64,000 nt of DNA from positions 106,140 to 170,139 of the forward strand of contig JAFYXJ010000006.1 in the NCBI GenBank assembly GCA_017546205.1, read 5' to 3'. The position numbers and the translations under genes were made by a program. This DNA comes from Clostridia bacterium (GTDB lineage Bacteria > Bacillota > Clostridia > Monoglobales > Monoglobaceae). The notes below the pieces were generated by a model. It worked only from the letters and a program-made list of their open reading frames with translations, had not been told where the DNA came from and did no database searches. This document shows positions 7,769-15,822 of this stretch, in pieces (position 1 is the first letter of the stretch; every line of letters starts with the position of its first letter).

Positions 7769-9571
7769 TTAACCTTTTACGATTGCGCCAAACTTACAAG
7801 TTTCAACACAAGCGCCACACTTGATACACTTGTCGGTATCAATAACAAACGGGTTCTTGATTTCACCGGTAATTGCGCCAACGGGACATTTTCTCGCACA
7901 AGCGCTACATCCCTTACATTTGTCTGCAATAATGCTGTAACTGAGCAGGTCTTTACATACGCCTGCCGGACATTTCTTGTCAACAACATGGGCAACATAC
8001 TCATCACGGAAGTAGTGGAGTGTGGACAGAACCGGGTTGGGTGCTGTCTGACCCAGACCGCAGAGAGAACCTTCCTTAATCATGTGGCTCAATTCTTCCA
8101 GACGATCCAAATCTTCTAAAGTTCCCTGACCCTTGGTAATCTTGTCCAGAATCTCATAGAGACGCTTGGTACCGATACGGCAGGGAGTACACTTACCACA
8201 AGACTCATCTACAGTGAATTCCAGGAAGAACTTGGCAATATCCACCATACAGTTGTCTTCGTCCATAACGATCAAACCACCGGAACCCATCATGGAACCG
8301 ATTGCCATCAAGGAATCGTAATCAATGGGAGTATCAATCAAGTGTGCAGGGATACAACCGCCGGAAGGTCCGCCTGTTTGGGCTGCCTTGAACTTCTTGC
8401 CGTTGGGGATACCGCCGCCCACTTCTTCAATAATTTCACGGAGGGTTGTTCCCATGGGAACCTCAACCAGACCGGTGTTGTTAATCTTACCGCCCAGAGC
8501 GAATACCTTGGTACCCTTGCTCTTTTCGGTACCGATACCCTTGAACCAGTCAGCACCGTTCAGGATAATCTGGCAGATGTTTGCGTAGGTCTCAACGTTG
8601 TTGAGCAGAGTGGGTTTCTCCCACAGACCCTTAACAGCCGGGAACGGCGGACGGGGACGGGGCTCACCACGCATACCTTCGATGGAGTTCATCAATGCAG
8701 TTTCCTCACCGCAGACAAACGCACCTGCACCCAGACGCAACTCCAGATTGAAGTTGAAGCCGCTGTCAAAAATATTTTCACCCAACAGACCGTATTCCTT
8801 TGCCTGATCGATTGCAATCTGCAAACGCTGTACAGCAATAGGATACTCTGCACGGATGTAGATATAACCCTGATCAGCACCAACGGCATAAGCAGCGATT
8901 GCCATAGCCTCGATAACGCTGTGGGGGTCACCTTCCAGAATACTTCTGTCCATGAACGCACCCGGGTCACCCTCGTCGGCGTTACATGCAACATACTTAC
9001 CGTTTTCGCCGGAGGAAGCAGCAGTGAACTGCCATTTCATACCGGTGGGGAAGCCGCCGCCGCCACGGCCGCGGAGTCCGGATTCTTTGATCACATCAAT
9101 AACTTCTTCCGGTTTCATTTCGGTAAGAACTTTACCCAATGCTTTGTAACCGTCGAATGCAATGTATTCATCAATTTTTTCCGGGTCGATAACACCACAG
9201 TTTCTCAATGCAACACGCATCTGTTTCTGATAGAACTGAACCTCATTCAGGCTCTTGATTTCATCAGAACCTTCCTGAACGGTCTCATTGTAAAGCAGGT
9301 GCTTTACGATACGACCTTTGAGCAGGTGTTCTTCCACGATTTCTTTTACGTCTTCAACCTTAACACGGCTGTAGAATGCGCCCTCAGGGTACACAATCAT
9401 AATGGGACCCAAAGCACAAAGACCAAAACAACCGGTCTTTACAACCTTAATTTCTTTTTCCAGCCCGTTTGCTTTGAGCTGTGCTTCCATCTCTTTGATA
9501 ATCTGTTCACAACCTGAAGAAGTACAACCTGTACCGCCGCAGACCAGAACATGACCTCTGGCAAACTCCAT
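7769..9571 (-). CDS. hndC: NuoF-like flavin/NAD subunit of the hydrogenase (HydB/HndC)
   Basis: A 600-residue flavoprotein that binds FMN and NAD(H) and links nicotinamide to the hydrogenase. It carries an N-terminal thioredoxin-like [2Fe-2S] domain (CGGTGCTSSGC, KTGCFGLCALGP), the NuoF core with the NAD/FMN loop RGRGGGGFPTGMKW, an SLBB region, the [4Fe-4S] site ESCGKCTPCRIGTKR, and a C-terminal two-cluster ferredoxin (CKGCSACARKC and CIKCGACVETC). The ATG at 9571 is preferred to an upstream TTG because AAAGGA lies at suitable spacing. It is 18 bases upstream of the catalytic subunit. Confidence 0.95.
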   Translation of the reverse strand: MEFARGHVLVCGGTGCTSSGCEQIIKEMEAQLKANGLEKEIKVVKTGCFGLCALGPIMIVYPEGAFYSRVKVEDVKEIVEEHLLKGRIVKHLLYNETVQEGSDEIKSLNEVQFYQKQMRVALRNCGVIDPEKIDEYIAFDGYKALGKVLTEMKPEEVIDVIKESGLRGRGGGGFPTGMKWQFTAASSGENGKYVACNADEGDPGAFMDRSILEGDPHSVIEAMAIAAYAVGADQGYIYIRAEYPIAVQRLQIAIDQAKEYGLLGENIFDSGFNFNLELRLGAGAFVCGEETALMNSIEGMRGEPRPRPPFPAVKGLWEKPTLLNNVETYANICQIILNGADWFKGIGTEKSKGTKVFALGGKINNTGLVEVPMGTTLREIIEEVGGGIPNGKKFKAAQTGGPSGGCIPAHLIDTPIDYDSLMAIGSMMGSGGLIVMDEDNCMVDIAKFFLEFTVDESCGKCTPCRIGTKRLYEILDKITKGQGTLEDLDRLEELSHMIKEGSLCGLGQTAPNPVLSTLHYFRDEYVAHVVDKKCPAGVCKDLLSYSIIADKCKGCSACARKCPVGAITGEIKNPFVIDTDKCIKCGACVETCKFGAIVKG

Positions 9572-9606
9572 GTTTTTCAATCCTTTCTTTTCAGTATCAA
9601 GCGGTC

Positions 9607-9972
9607 TTACTCAGCCGCGCCAACGGTATATTCTGCAACCACGTTGCCGTTTACGATATGTTCAGCCACAACCCGTGCAGCCTTTTCCGGAGACATTTTT
9701 ACATAAGTAACTTTCTCCTTGCCGGGAACCATAATCTCAACGATGGGTTCCAGACGGCACATACCAATACAACCGGTCTGGGTAATGGTTACATTCTCAA
9801 GGCCGCGCTTTGCAACCTCTTCCATAAATGCGTTCATAACAGGACGTGCGCCTGCAGCAATACCGCAGGTAGCCATACCTACAACGATGCGGACACTGTC
9901 CTCATCTTTACGCAGGGTAACCTGATCCAGAGTCTTCTTTCTGATTGCTTCCAAATCTGCCAATGATTTCAT
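9607..9972 (-). CDS. hndB: Thioredoxin-like [2Fe-2S] ferredoxin subunit (HndB-like)
   Basis: A 121-residue protein of the thioredoxin-fold [2Fe-2S] family. Cysteines are visible in MATCGIAAGARP and in QTGCIGMCRLEPIVE, the spacing expected for this cluster. In Hnd complexes this small subunit accompanies HndA and HndC and relays electrons. An N-terminal helix LADLEAIRKKTLDQV precedes the domain. It lies between an ATPase-domain gene and the NuoF-like gene, all on the minus strand with short gaps. Confidence 0.9.
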   Translation of the reverse strand: MKSLADLEAIRKKTLDQVTLRKDEDSVRIVVGMATCGIAAGARPVMNAFMEEVAKRGLENVTITQTGCIGMCRLEPIVEIMVPGKEKVTYVKMSPEKAARVVAEHIVNGNVVAEYTVGAAE

Positions 9973-9995
9973 CTTAATCTAACTCCTTTCAACCG

Positions 9996-10541
9996 CTATT
10001 TTTGATATAGCGCAGTTTCATTTTCATTCAAATATTCCGAGAGCCAGAGCATGACCTCCGGTTGGGAAAAACTCACATCTCCCAAAATGTCCCGCATCTC
10101 CTGAGTATTCAGCGTATACTCCTGCTCATCCACCCGATGGGTATAGATAAACACAATATCCTCATAAGAGGTAAGAATCCCCAGCATGGTCCCTGCCATA
10201 TCGCCCAACGGCTGTCGGTCAATATGACTAAGCCCGAACCGTGCCTCAATGACGGTACCCTCACCCTCTCTGGAAGAAAGACTGATGCCACCGCCGGTGA
10301 GTTCCGCCGCCGCTTTGAGAAGAGGGATGCCCAGTCCCACCCGACGGGTGGTGCGTCCGGTAACAAAAGGATTCATTACCGACTGGACCATTTCCTTCGG
10401 CATTCCCTTTCCGTTATCCTCAATCCGGAAAGAAAGAAGATCAGCATGGGAATCTTCCACCAAAGTCAGCGAAATCCGGTCTGCACCTGCTACAATGGAA
10501 TTCTGCATAATATCCAGAATATGCAACGACAGTTCCTTCAT
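9996..10541 (-). CDS. Histidine-kinase-type ATPase domain protein
   Basis: A 181-residue protein with a GHKL/HATPase_c domain: N box DIMQNSIVAGA (about 10-20), G1 box DNGKGMP and G2-like TTRRVGLGIPLLK, followed by GEGTVIEARF. There is no phospho-accepting histidine dimerisation domain and no sensor or membrane segment, so it is not a complete two-component kinase. The last 70 residues are family-specific. It is inserted between the NuoE-like and ferredoxin-like hydrogenase genes, a position that recurs in clostridial hydrogenase operons. I infer a regulatory kinase or anti-factor role tied to the hydrogenase; the target is unknown. Confidence 0.85.
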   Translation of the reverse strand: MKELSLHILDIMQNSIVAGADRISLTLVEDSHADLLSFRIEDNGKGMPKEMVQSVMNPFVTGRTTRRVGLGIPLLKAAAELTGGGISLSSREGEGTVIEARFGLSHIDRQPLGDMAGTMLGILTSYEDIVFIYTHRVDEQEYTLNTQEMRDILGDVSFSQPEVMLWLSEYLNENETALYQK

Positions 10542-10567
10542 GGTTTCACTCCGCTCTCCAACGGTTT

Positions 10568-11062
10568 TTATAAAGCCTGATACTTCTCAATGATGCCGGG
10601 GATGTCGTCTACTACCAGACGGCCGTAAACGTCCTCGTTTACAGTCAATACGGGAGCCAGACCACAAGCACCGATACAACGGGTTGCATCCAGAGAGAAC
10701 TTGCCGTCGGGGGTACATTCACCCACCTCAATACCAAGAATCTCCTTAATCTTGTTCAAAAGATCGCCGCTGCCTTTTACATAACATGCGGTACCCATAC
10801 ACACACCAATCTGGTATTTACCCTTGGGATTGAGAGAGAACTGTGCATAGAATGTAACAATACCGTAGATTTCTGCCAAAGGAACATTCAGTCCCTCAGA
10901 AATCATTTCCTGCACCTCAATCGGCAGATACCCATAAATGCCCTGTGCCTCATGCAGAACAGGAATAACAGCACCTTTTTGACCTTTGTGCTCTGCAATT
11001 ACTTGCTTGAGTTGTGCCTCCTGCTCCGGCGTTCCCTGAAAGGGAAGCGTGTTCTGTTTCAT
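10568..11062 (-). CDS. hndA: NuoE-like [2Fe-2S] subunit of the hydrogenase (HydC/HndA)
   Basis: A 164-residue NuoE-type subunit. The two cysteine pairs binding the [2Fe-2S] cluster are in CMGTACYVKGS and CIGACGLAPVLTV, and the N-terminal helical part (VIPVLHEAQGIYGYLP) is typical. It partners the NuoF-like subunit in electron transfer to or from NAD. The start has TAGGAGG ten bases upstream. It is the first gene of the structural hydrogenase genes and is separated from the upstream regulatory genes by a 124-base gap. Confidence 0.95.
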   Translation of the reverse strand: MKQNTLPFQGTPEQEAQLKQVIAEHKGQKGAVIPVLHEAQGIYGYLPIEVQEMISEGLNVPLAEIYGIVTFYAQFSLNPKGKYQIGVCMGTACYVKGSGDLLNKIKEILGIEVGECTPDGKFSLDATRCIGACGLAPVLTVNEDVYGRLVVDDIPGIIEKYQAL

Positions 11063-11186
11063 CTGTTACTACCTCCTAAAGCATATATTGGGGCGCATTG
11101 CGCCTAATTCTTTTCCAAATTATAACGGGGCGGTTTTCCCCAATCTTTTTGATTATATCACATATATTCAAAAAAAACCATAGAAT
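11063..11186 (-). promoter_or_regulatory. Leader region of the hydrogenase structural genes
   Basis: This 124-base gap contains two TATAAT boxes on the minus strand, neither with a good -35 at 17 bases, and two GC-rich short inverted repeats (GGGG-AAAACCG-CCCC and GGCGC-AAT-GCGCC) just upstream of the ribosome binding site. It could hold a second promoter with a regulatory hairpin. No full terminator was seen, so read-through from the upstream genes is likely. Confidence 0.4.
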
Positions 11187-11891
11187 TCAACAAAATTTTT
11201 TCGTCAGATTGTCCAAAAATTCACAAACTTTTTTGTCGTTTATCTCCACATAGTGAAAAGGCTCCGCAATATCCCCCAGATAGTGCGCGTCCGAGTCGGA
11301 AATAATGGTATAGTCTTTCCAGTCCTTTTCCCATGTTTCCAGATTCCGTCCGGTAATCTCCACCGCCGTCACTGGCAGATGCGGTGGCAGAAACCCCAGA
11401 TTGGAAATCACGCTGTAGCTGGAACGGTCAATATGGGCAGGAACCGCCACGCCGCCCAAGGTTTGTGCCGTCTTGAACACTTCCTCAATGGTCAATCCGG
11501 TGGCAGTGGTCAGCAGGTATTCTTCTTCCCCCACAATCTCGTCCTCTGCATCCATATACCATTGATGCCCGAAGATTTCCGGCTTGTTTTTGACAGGGAG
11601 CCGATGCTCTTTCAAAATCTGCCACATCCCCTCACATGCCGCCAGGGTGGGAAAATAGCAAAGCACATGGACTTCCTCCGCCGTTTCCACCTCCATACCC
11701 GGCACCACCAACAGACGGTCTCCCGCAACCTCCATCACCGCGCGGAGATTGCCGCAGGAGTTATGGTCGGTGACCGCAATCACATCCAGCCCTTTCAAAA
11801 GCGCCATATTCACAATGTTATTGGGTGTCATATCCTCGTCACCGCAAGGGGATAAACAAGAATGGATATGCAGGTCATAGTAAAGTTTCAT
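11187..11891 (-). CDS. PHP-domain phosphoesterase
   Basis: A 234-residue PHP (polymerase and histidinol phosphatase) metal-dependent phosphoesterase. The N-terminal DLHIHSCLSPCG motif, the VTDHNSCG motif and the late DSDAHYLG motif supply metal ligands. Stand-alone PHP proteins hydrolyse phosphate esters, and the substrate here is unknown. It sits between a DRTGG protein and the hydrogenase structural genes. PHP genes recur beside HydS-type sensory hydrogenases, so a phospho-signalling role is plausible. Confidence 0.88.
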   Translation of the reverse strand: MKLYYDLHIHSCLSPCGDEDMTPNNIVNMALLKGLDVIAVTDHNSCGNLRAVMEVAGDRLLVVPGMEVETAEEVHVLCYFPTLAACEGMWQILKEHRLPVKNKPEIFGHQWYMDAEDEIVGEEEYLLTTATGLTIEEVFKTAQTLGGVAVPAHIDRSSYSVISNLGFLPPHLPVTAVEITGRNLETWEKDWKDYTIISDSDAHYLGDIAEPFHYVEINDKKVCEFLDNLTKKFC

Positions 11892-11900
11892 GACCGTTCC

Positions 11901-12233
11901 TCACAATCCCAGTTCCGCCAGACGTTTTGCCAGTTGGTAGGCAGACAACGGAGAGGAGAAAACGGGGATTTCTTCTTCATCGGCTTTTTCCGCTGCATTG
12001 GCATCCGGAGTCATAGCATCAGCAAGAATCACGCCGCCTGCCTCTTTCAGGGCAGACACCGCAATCACATTCAAATTGGTCTGGATGGTAATCCAAAGAT
12101 TCCCCTCCTCCAGATTGGACATAGCAAGACTCATCAGGTCGCCGATATAGCAGCCGTTGACCTCTCTGTTCATGCCGTCTGCTCCGGCAATGGGTTTCAA
12201 CTCCAAAGCGGAGGCAATTTCACTTAGTTTCAT
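11901..12233 (-). CDS. DRTGG-domain protein
   Basis: A 110-residue protein consisting of a DRTGG-type domain (VNGCYIGDLMSLAMSNLEEG, LWITIQTNLNVIAVSALKEAGGVIL). DRTGG domains occur as regulatory modules beside CBS domains and phosphotransacetylase and often as single proteins next to [FeFe]-hydrogenase genes; the ligand is unknown. I choose the ATG at 12233, preceded by GAGGG, over an upstream in-frame start that overlaps the hydrogenase-like gene. A second DRTGG-like gene lies at the front of the same cluster. Confidence 0.8.
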   Translation of the reverse strand: MKLSEIASALELKPIAGADGMNREVNGCYIGDLMSLAMSNLEEGNLWITIQTNLNVIAVSALKEAGGVILADAMTPDANAAEKADEEEIPVFSSPLSAYQLAKRLAELGL

Positions 12234-12252
12234 GGGAGACACCCTCTCTTTC

Positions 12253-13551
12253 TTATTCTTCCAAATCATCCGGTAAATCCAGATGCTTTTCTCTTGCAAG
12301 TTTCAGCAATGCCTGCAACCGCTCACGGGTTACAAAAATACAATCCGTTTCTTTGGCATAGCCCCTGACAATATCTTCCGCCAAAGCACGGCAACTGGGA
12401 GACCCGCAAGAGCCACAGTCCAGACCGGGCAGGCGCTCTGCAATTTCTTCCAGATCCAACGCCATCTGCATAGCAACGCCCAAATCCTCGCTGAGTTTCA
12501 TGACCGGACGGTAAACCGGTGCACCGTCCCAACTTCTGGGCACCTCCGGCGGAATGGTTCCACCCAACTCCGGCATGGTTTCGCAAATTCGTGTAATCCG
12601 TGACCGTGCCACAAAGTTATTCTCCGCAGTCAAAGGTCCGCCCACACAGCCGCCGGGGCAGGCAAGCGCCTCCACATAGGCGATATCGGTCAATTTGTCG
12701 TCTTCCATATCTTCCAGTACCCGAATCACATTATCAATACCGTCTACCGAAATCCAGCGTTTGGCACCGGTTGCCGCTGCCTCGCCGCCGCTGGTTGCCC
12801 AAAGGGTTCCTACCCGTCCTGCGTCGGAAAGATGCTTCACCTCTTCAATACTGCCAATACGCTGTGCCAGACGCAGATACACGTCTTTCATGGCGATCAC
12901 ACCGCTGACATGGGATTTCTCTACCGTAACCCCATCTTTCACCGCCGTTGCCTTTGCCGCACAGGGGCTGATAAAGAATACTCCGATTTCCTCCGGTTTC
13001 AATCCGGTTTTCTCTACTGCTTCTTTTCTCGCCGCCTCTGCCGACAACTCCATGGGAGAGCGAAGGGGAACGATATGATGAATCAGGTTGGGAAACCGAA
13101 CCGCAATCAGCCGGCTGACCGCAGGGCATGCGGAAGAAATGGCAGGTTGCATCAGTTCACCGCTGCCTAAAAGTTCTCTTGTTGCGGCGCTGATTTCCTG
13201 CGCTCCCTTTGCCACCTCGTATACATGGTCAAATCCCAGATAGAGCAAGGATGTGAGAATCAAATCACAATCCTCGCTTTTGGAAAACTGTCCCAGAAAT
13301 GCCGGTGCCACCAACGCAATGGTATAGCGGAACTCGCTCAGGCGGTCAAACTTGTCGGTTACCGCCTTTTTGGCATGATAGGGACAAACACGAATGCACT
13401 CGCCGCAGTCAATACAGCGTTCTTTTAAGATTTTTGCTTTGCCATTCTGCACCCGGATTGCCTGCGTAGGACATTGTTTCAGGCAGGTGGTACACCCTTT
13501 GCAGGATTCTCTCTGCAGGGTGACCGAATGCCAGTATTTCTCCGGTTTCAT
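12253..13551 (-). CDS. HydS-like putative sensory [FeFe] hydrogenase
   Basis: A 432-residue protein with two N-terminal [4Fe-4S] sites (CKGCTTCLKQC, CIDCGECIRVC), an H-cluster domain and a C-terminal cluster site. The H-cluster motifs differ from catalytic enzymes: SSACPAV near residue 139-145 has Ala at the position of the proton-transfer Cys in TSCCP enzymes, the second motif is SPCAAKAT, and the third is LACPGGCVGG. The C-terminal cysteines 379, 382, 387 and 404 form a CX2CX4CX16C pattern. This combination is that reported for slow, putative sensory HydS enzymes; there is no PAS domain. The ATG at 13551 has GGAGG eight bases upstream. Neighbours are ATPase, DRTGG and PHP genes, which fits sensing rather than bulk H2 metabolism. 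Confidence 0.88.
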   Translation of the reverse strand: MKPEKYWHSVTLQRESCKGCTTCLKQCPTQAIRVQNGKAKILKERCIDCGECIRVCPYHAKKAVTDKFDRLSEFRYTIALVAPAFLGQFSKSEDCDLILTSLLYLGFDHVYEVAKGAQEISAATRELLGSGELMQPAISSACPAVSRLIAVRFPNLIHHIVPLRSPMELSAEAARKEAVEKTGLKPEEIGVFFISPCAAKATAVKDGVTVEKSHVSGVIAMKDVYLRLAQRIGSIEEVKHLSDAGRVGTLWATSGGEAAATGAKRWISVDGIDNVIRVLEDMEDDKLTDIAYVEALACPGGCVGGPLTAENNFVARSRITRICETMPELGGTIPPEVPRSWDGAPVYRPVMKLSEDLGVAMQMALDLEEIAERLPGLDCGSCGSPSCRALAEDIVRGYAKETDCIFVTRERLQALLKLAREKHLDLPDDLEE

Positions 13552-13563
13552 GGTCACCGCCTC

Positions 13564-13977
13564 CTAACAAACTTCCATCCAAAGTTCAATGGTGGTACCC
13601 TCGCCCACCTTGGTATCAATGGTCATTTTGTCCGAATTTTTCTTAATATTGGGAAGTCCCATTCCGGCACCGAATCCCAATTCCCGCACTTCATGAGACG
13701 CCGTGGAAAAACCCTCCTCCATGGCCTTGTCAATGTCAGGAATACCCGGTCCCCGATCCGCAAAAATAATATGTATCGTCTCAGGGCTCACCTCAACGGT
13801 GATGGTACCGCCGTTTGCATGAATCACCATATTGATTTCCGCTTCATACATAGCGATAGCAACCTTGCGGATGGTCTCGGGCGGGAGTCCCAACTGTTTC
13901 AGCCGTTTTTTCACCTTGCTGGAGATCTCCCCCGCCAAGGTAAAATCGTCGCCGTCCACATCATAGCGGAACACCAT
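13564..13977 (-). CDS. RsbW-like anti-sigma-type serine/threonine kinase domain
   Basis: A 137-residue GHKL-type ATPase close to anti-sigma factor kinases. The N box is AIAMYEAEINMVIHANGG, the G1 box is DRGPGIPD, and GFGAGMGLPNIKKNSD forms the lid and G2 region. RsbW/SpoIIAB kinases bind a sigma factor or phosphorylate a STAS antagonist on serine; neither a sigma factor nor a STAS gene is nearby. The ATG at 13977 is chosen because a GGTGAG site precedes it. The gap to the upstream DRTGG gene is four bases, which implies translational coupling. Confidence 0.85.
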   Translation of the reverse strand: MVFRYDVDGDDFTLAGEISSKVKKRLKQLGLPPETIRKVAIAMYEAEINMVIHANGGTITVEVSPETIHIIFADRGPGIPDIDKAMEEGFSTASHEVRELGFGAGMGLPNIKKNSDKMTIDTKVGEGTTIELWMEVC

Positions 13978-13981
13978 GGAG

Positions 13982-14347
13982 TTACTCACCGTCTTCAACC
14001 GCCTTTCCGCCGTGCAAACCATTCTCATAAAGGAGTCCGCAGGCGGTAAACATGGGAAGTTCGGTGGTCATCAGCACCATCTCCATCCGTTCTGCCGCTG
14101 CAATCATCTCCTCATTGGGAACTTTGCCCCGCACAAAGACAATCGCCTCCATGTCCATCATTTCTGCTGTACGAACCACCTGCAGATTCTGCAGTCCGGT
14201 CAGCAACAGCCCCTGCTCTTTTACAAAAGCAAGGACATCGCTCATCAAATCGCTGCCGCACGCCTCCATGACCTGCATTTCTTCCAATCGGTCTCCTCCG
14301 GTATAAACCGTCGCATCCAGAATTTCTTGTACCTTTTTCAGTTCCAT
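13982..14347 (-). CDS. DRTGG-like domain protein
   Basis: A 121-residue protein with the DRTGG-type segment ATVYTGGDRLEEMQVMEACG, then SDVLAFVKEQGLLLTGLQN and ERMEMVLMTTELPMF. It is the first gene of the regulatory and hydrogenase block and follows a consensus promoter. The family recurs beside HydS-like proteins, and its ligand is not established. Pairing with the second DRTGG gene at 11901 suggests two non-identical copies working in one pathway. Confidence 0.8.
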   Translation of the reverse strand: MELKKVQEILDATVYTGGDRLEEMQVMEACGSDLMSDVLAFVKEQGLLLTGLQNLQVVRTAEMMDMEAIVFVRGKVPNEEMIAAAERMEMVLMTTELPMFTACGLLYENGLHGGKAVEDGE

Positions 14348-14376
14348 ACTGTTCTCTCCTTGTATTTATTGCCTTT

Positions 14377-14405
14377 ATTATATCACAAATTCTCTCCCTT
14401 GACAA
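14377..14405 (-). promoter_or_regulatory. Promoter of the H2-sensing/hydrogenase block
   Basis: On the minus strand TTGTCA (14400-14405) and TATAAT (14377-14382) are 17 bases apart, roughly 30 bases before the start of the first DRTGG gene. No operator dyad was recognised. Confidence 0.85.
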
Positions 14406-14477
14406 TCGGAAATATCACTTGTTTCCCGTTCCTATTTTTGGTATTTTTGACAAGTCTCGAGGTTTTCTATTTTCCCC

Positions 14478-14506
14478 TTGTAAATATTTCCGCCTTATGC
14501 TACAAT
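14478..14506 (+). promoter_or_regulatory. Promoter of the wecG-to-rodA operon
   Basis: TTGTAA (14478-14483) and TACAAT (14501-14506) are separated by 17 bases and lie about 30 bases before the start codon. The promoter is divergent from that of the hydrogenase block, about 70 bases away. Confidence 0.8.
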
Positions 14507-14538
14507 AATATAAAGAAGTATTTTGTGAGGTGGCAATC

Positions 14539-15261
14539 ATGCGAACAACTGTGAATATATTAGGTGTCCGGGTGGATAAAATTACAGCAGAAGATGCCGT
14601 AACAAGAGCAGAAGAACTGCTTCGCACCGACGGAGTTTCTGCCATTTACACCCCCAATCCGGAAATCGTTATGGCAGCATACAACAATCCGGAGTTTCTG
14701 GAAATACTGAATAAGGCAGACCTGTGTACCGCAGACGGCATCGGGGTTGTTTATGCATCCCGCATGTTGAAAGATCCGGTTCCGGAGCGGGTGGCAGGTT
14801 TTGACCTGACCTGTTCCCTCCTCTCCCGCATTGCCAAAACCGGAGAGGGTGTCTTTTTGTTCGGCGCCAAGCCGGGCGTGGCAGAGCGTGCCAAAGAAAA
14901 CCTGGAAAAAACCTACCCCGGTCTGGTAGTGTCCGGCTTTCGCAACGGCTATTTCACACCGGAGGACGACGATTCTATTGTAGAACAAATCAATCAGTCC
15001 GGTGCCAAACTGTTGCTGGTCTGTCTGGGTGCTCCCAAGCAGGAACAATGGATTGATGCCCACCGCGACCGGCTGCATGTCAACCTTTGTATGGGCGTGG
15101 GCGGTTCTTTGGATGTTTTTGCCGGCGAGGCAAAACGTGCTCCTAAAATTTTTATTCAATGCAATCTGGAATGGCTGTACCGTCTTCTCAAGCAGCCCAA
15201 ACGCATCGGACGGTATGCGGCACTTCCCAAATTTATTCTTACTGTAAAAAAGGAGGGATAA
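14539..15261 (+). CDS. WecG/TagA/CpsF family glycosyltransferase
   Basis: A 240-residue GT26 glycosyltransferase. Members add N-acetylmannosamine(uronate) to a lipid-linked sugar, for instance in wall teichoic acid linkage units made at the inner membrane face. Family motifs are YTPNPEIVMAA, ADGIGVVYASRML, VFLFGAKPGVAE and CLGAPKQEQWID. The ATG at 14539 has GAGG eight bases upstream; a GTG nine bases earlier is a weaker choice. It is the promoter-proximal gene of a seven-gene operon rich in wall functions. Confidence 0.92.
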   Translation: MRTTVNILGVRVDKITAEDAVTRAEELLRTDGVSAIYTPNPEIVMAAYNNPEFLEILNKADLCTADGIGVVYASRMLKDPVPERVAGFDLTCSLLSRIAKTGEGVFLFGAKPGVAERAKENLEKTYPGLVVSGFRNGYFTPEDDDSIVEQINQSGAKLLLVCLGAPKQEQWIDAHRDRLHVNLCMGVGGSLDVFAGEAKRAPKIFIQCNLEWLYRLLKQPKRIGRYAALPKFILTVKKEG

Positions 15262-15264
15262 CCC

Positions 15265-15822
15265 ATGTATTATCTCTTTTTGGCAGATGGCTTTGAAGAA
15301 ACCGAAGCAATTGCACCTCTGGATATTCTCCGCCGTGCTGAAATCCCCGTCAAAACCGTTGCTGTAGGCGAAAATCCCGTCTGCGGTGCTCACGGCATTT
15401 CCATTTGCGCCGACCTGACGCTGGATCAACTGGATCCGGCATCTTGTGAGGGTATGATTCTACCCGGCGGAATGCCCGGCACTCTGAATCTGCAAAAATG
15501 TCCGCAGGTTATCGCCCTGATGGAAATTCTCAACCAGAAAAATGGTCTGATTGCCGCCATCTGTGCCGCGCCCATGATTCCCGGTTCTATGGGACTTCTG
15601 GACGGAAAAAATGCGGTCTGCTTCCCCGGTTTTGAAGACCAGATGGAGCATGCCAATATTCTGGATGCCAATGTGGCGGCAGACGGCAACTTTATCACCG
15701 CCCGGGGCGCCGGAGCGGCAATGGAATTCGGTGCTGCAATCGTGGACTATTACTTTAACAAACCGGGCAAGGGAGACCGTCTCCTTTCCCAGATGCAATT
15801 TCATTATGAACGAAAAAACTGA
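15265..15822 (+). CDS. DJ-1/PfpI family protein
   Basis: A 185-residue class I glutamine-amidotransferase-fold protein of the DJ-1/ThiJ type. The N-terminal FLADGFEETEAIAPLDILRR carries the conserved Glu, and IAAICAAPMIPGSMGLL holds the nucleophile-elbow Cys. Reported activities in the family include deglycase or glyoxalase-like and chaperone roles; none can be assigned here. It follows the glycosyltransferase by three bases and overlaps the next gene by 17 bases, so it is translationally coupled. Confidence 0.9.
   Translation: MYYLFLADGFEETEAIAPLDILRRAEIPVKTVAVGENPVCGAHGISICADLTLDQLDPASCEGMILPGGMPGTLNLQKCPQVIALMEILNQKNGLIAAICAAPMIPGSMGLLDGKNAVCFPGFEDQMEHANILDANVAADGNFITARGAGAAMEFGAAIVDYYFNKPGKGDRLLSQMQFHYERKN

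Noticed and set aside
5915..8119. A 734-codon open frame on the plus strand opposite the hydrogenase genes
   Set aside because: It is antisense to hndD and hndC, has no ribosome binding site, and its open state follows from the codon bias of the real genes.
8342..9517. A 391-codon open frame opposite the NuoF-like gene
   Set aside because: Antisense shadow of a clearly conserved flavoprotein; composition is unlike a real protein.
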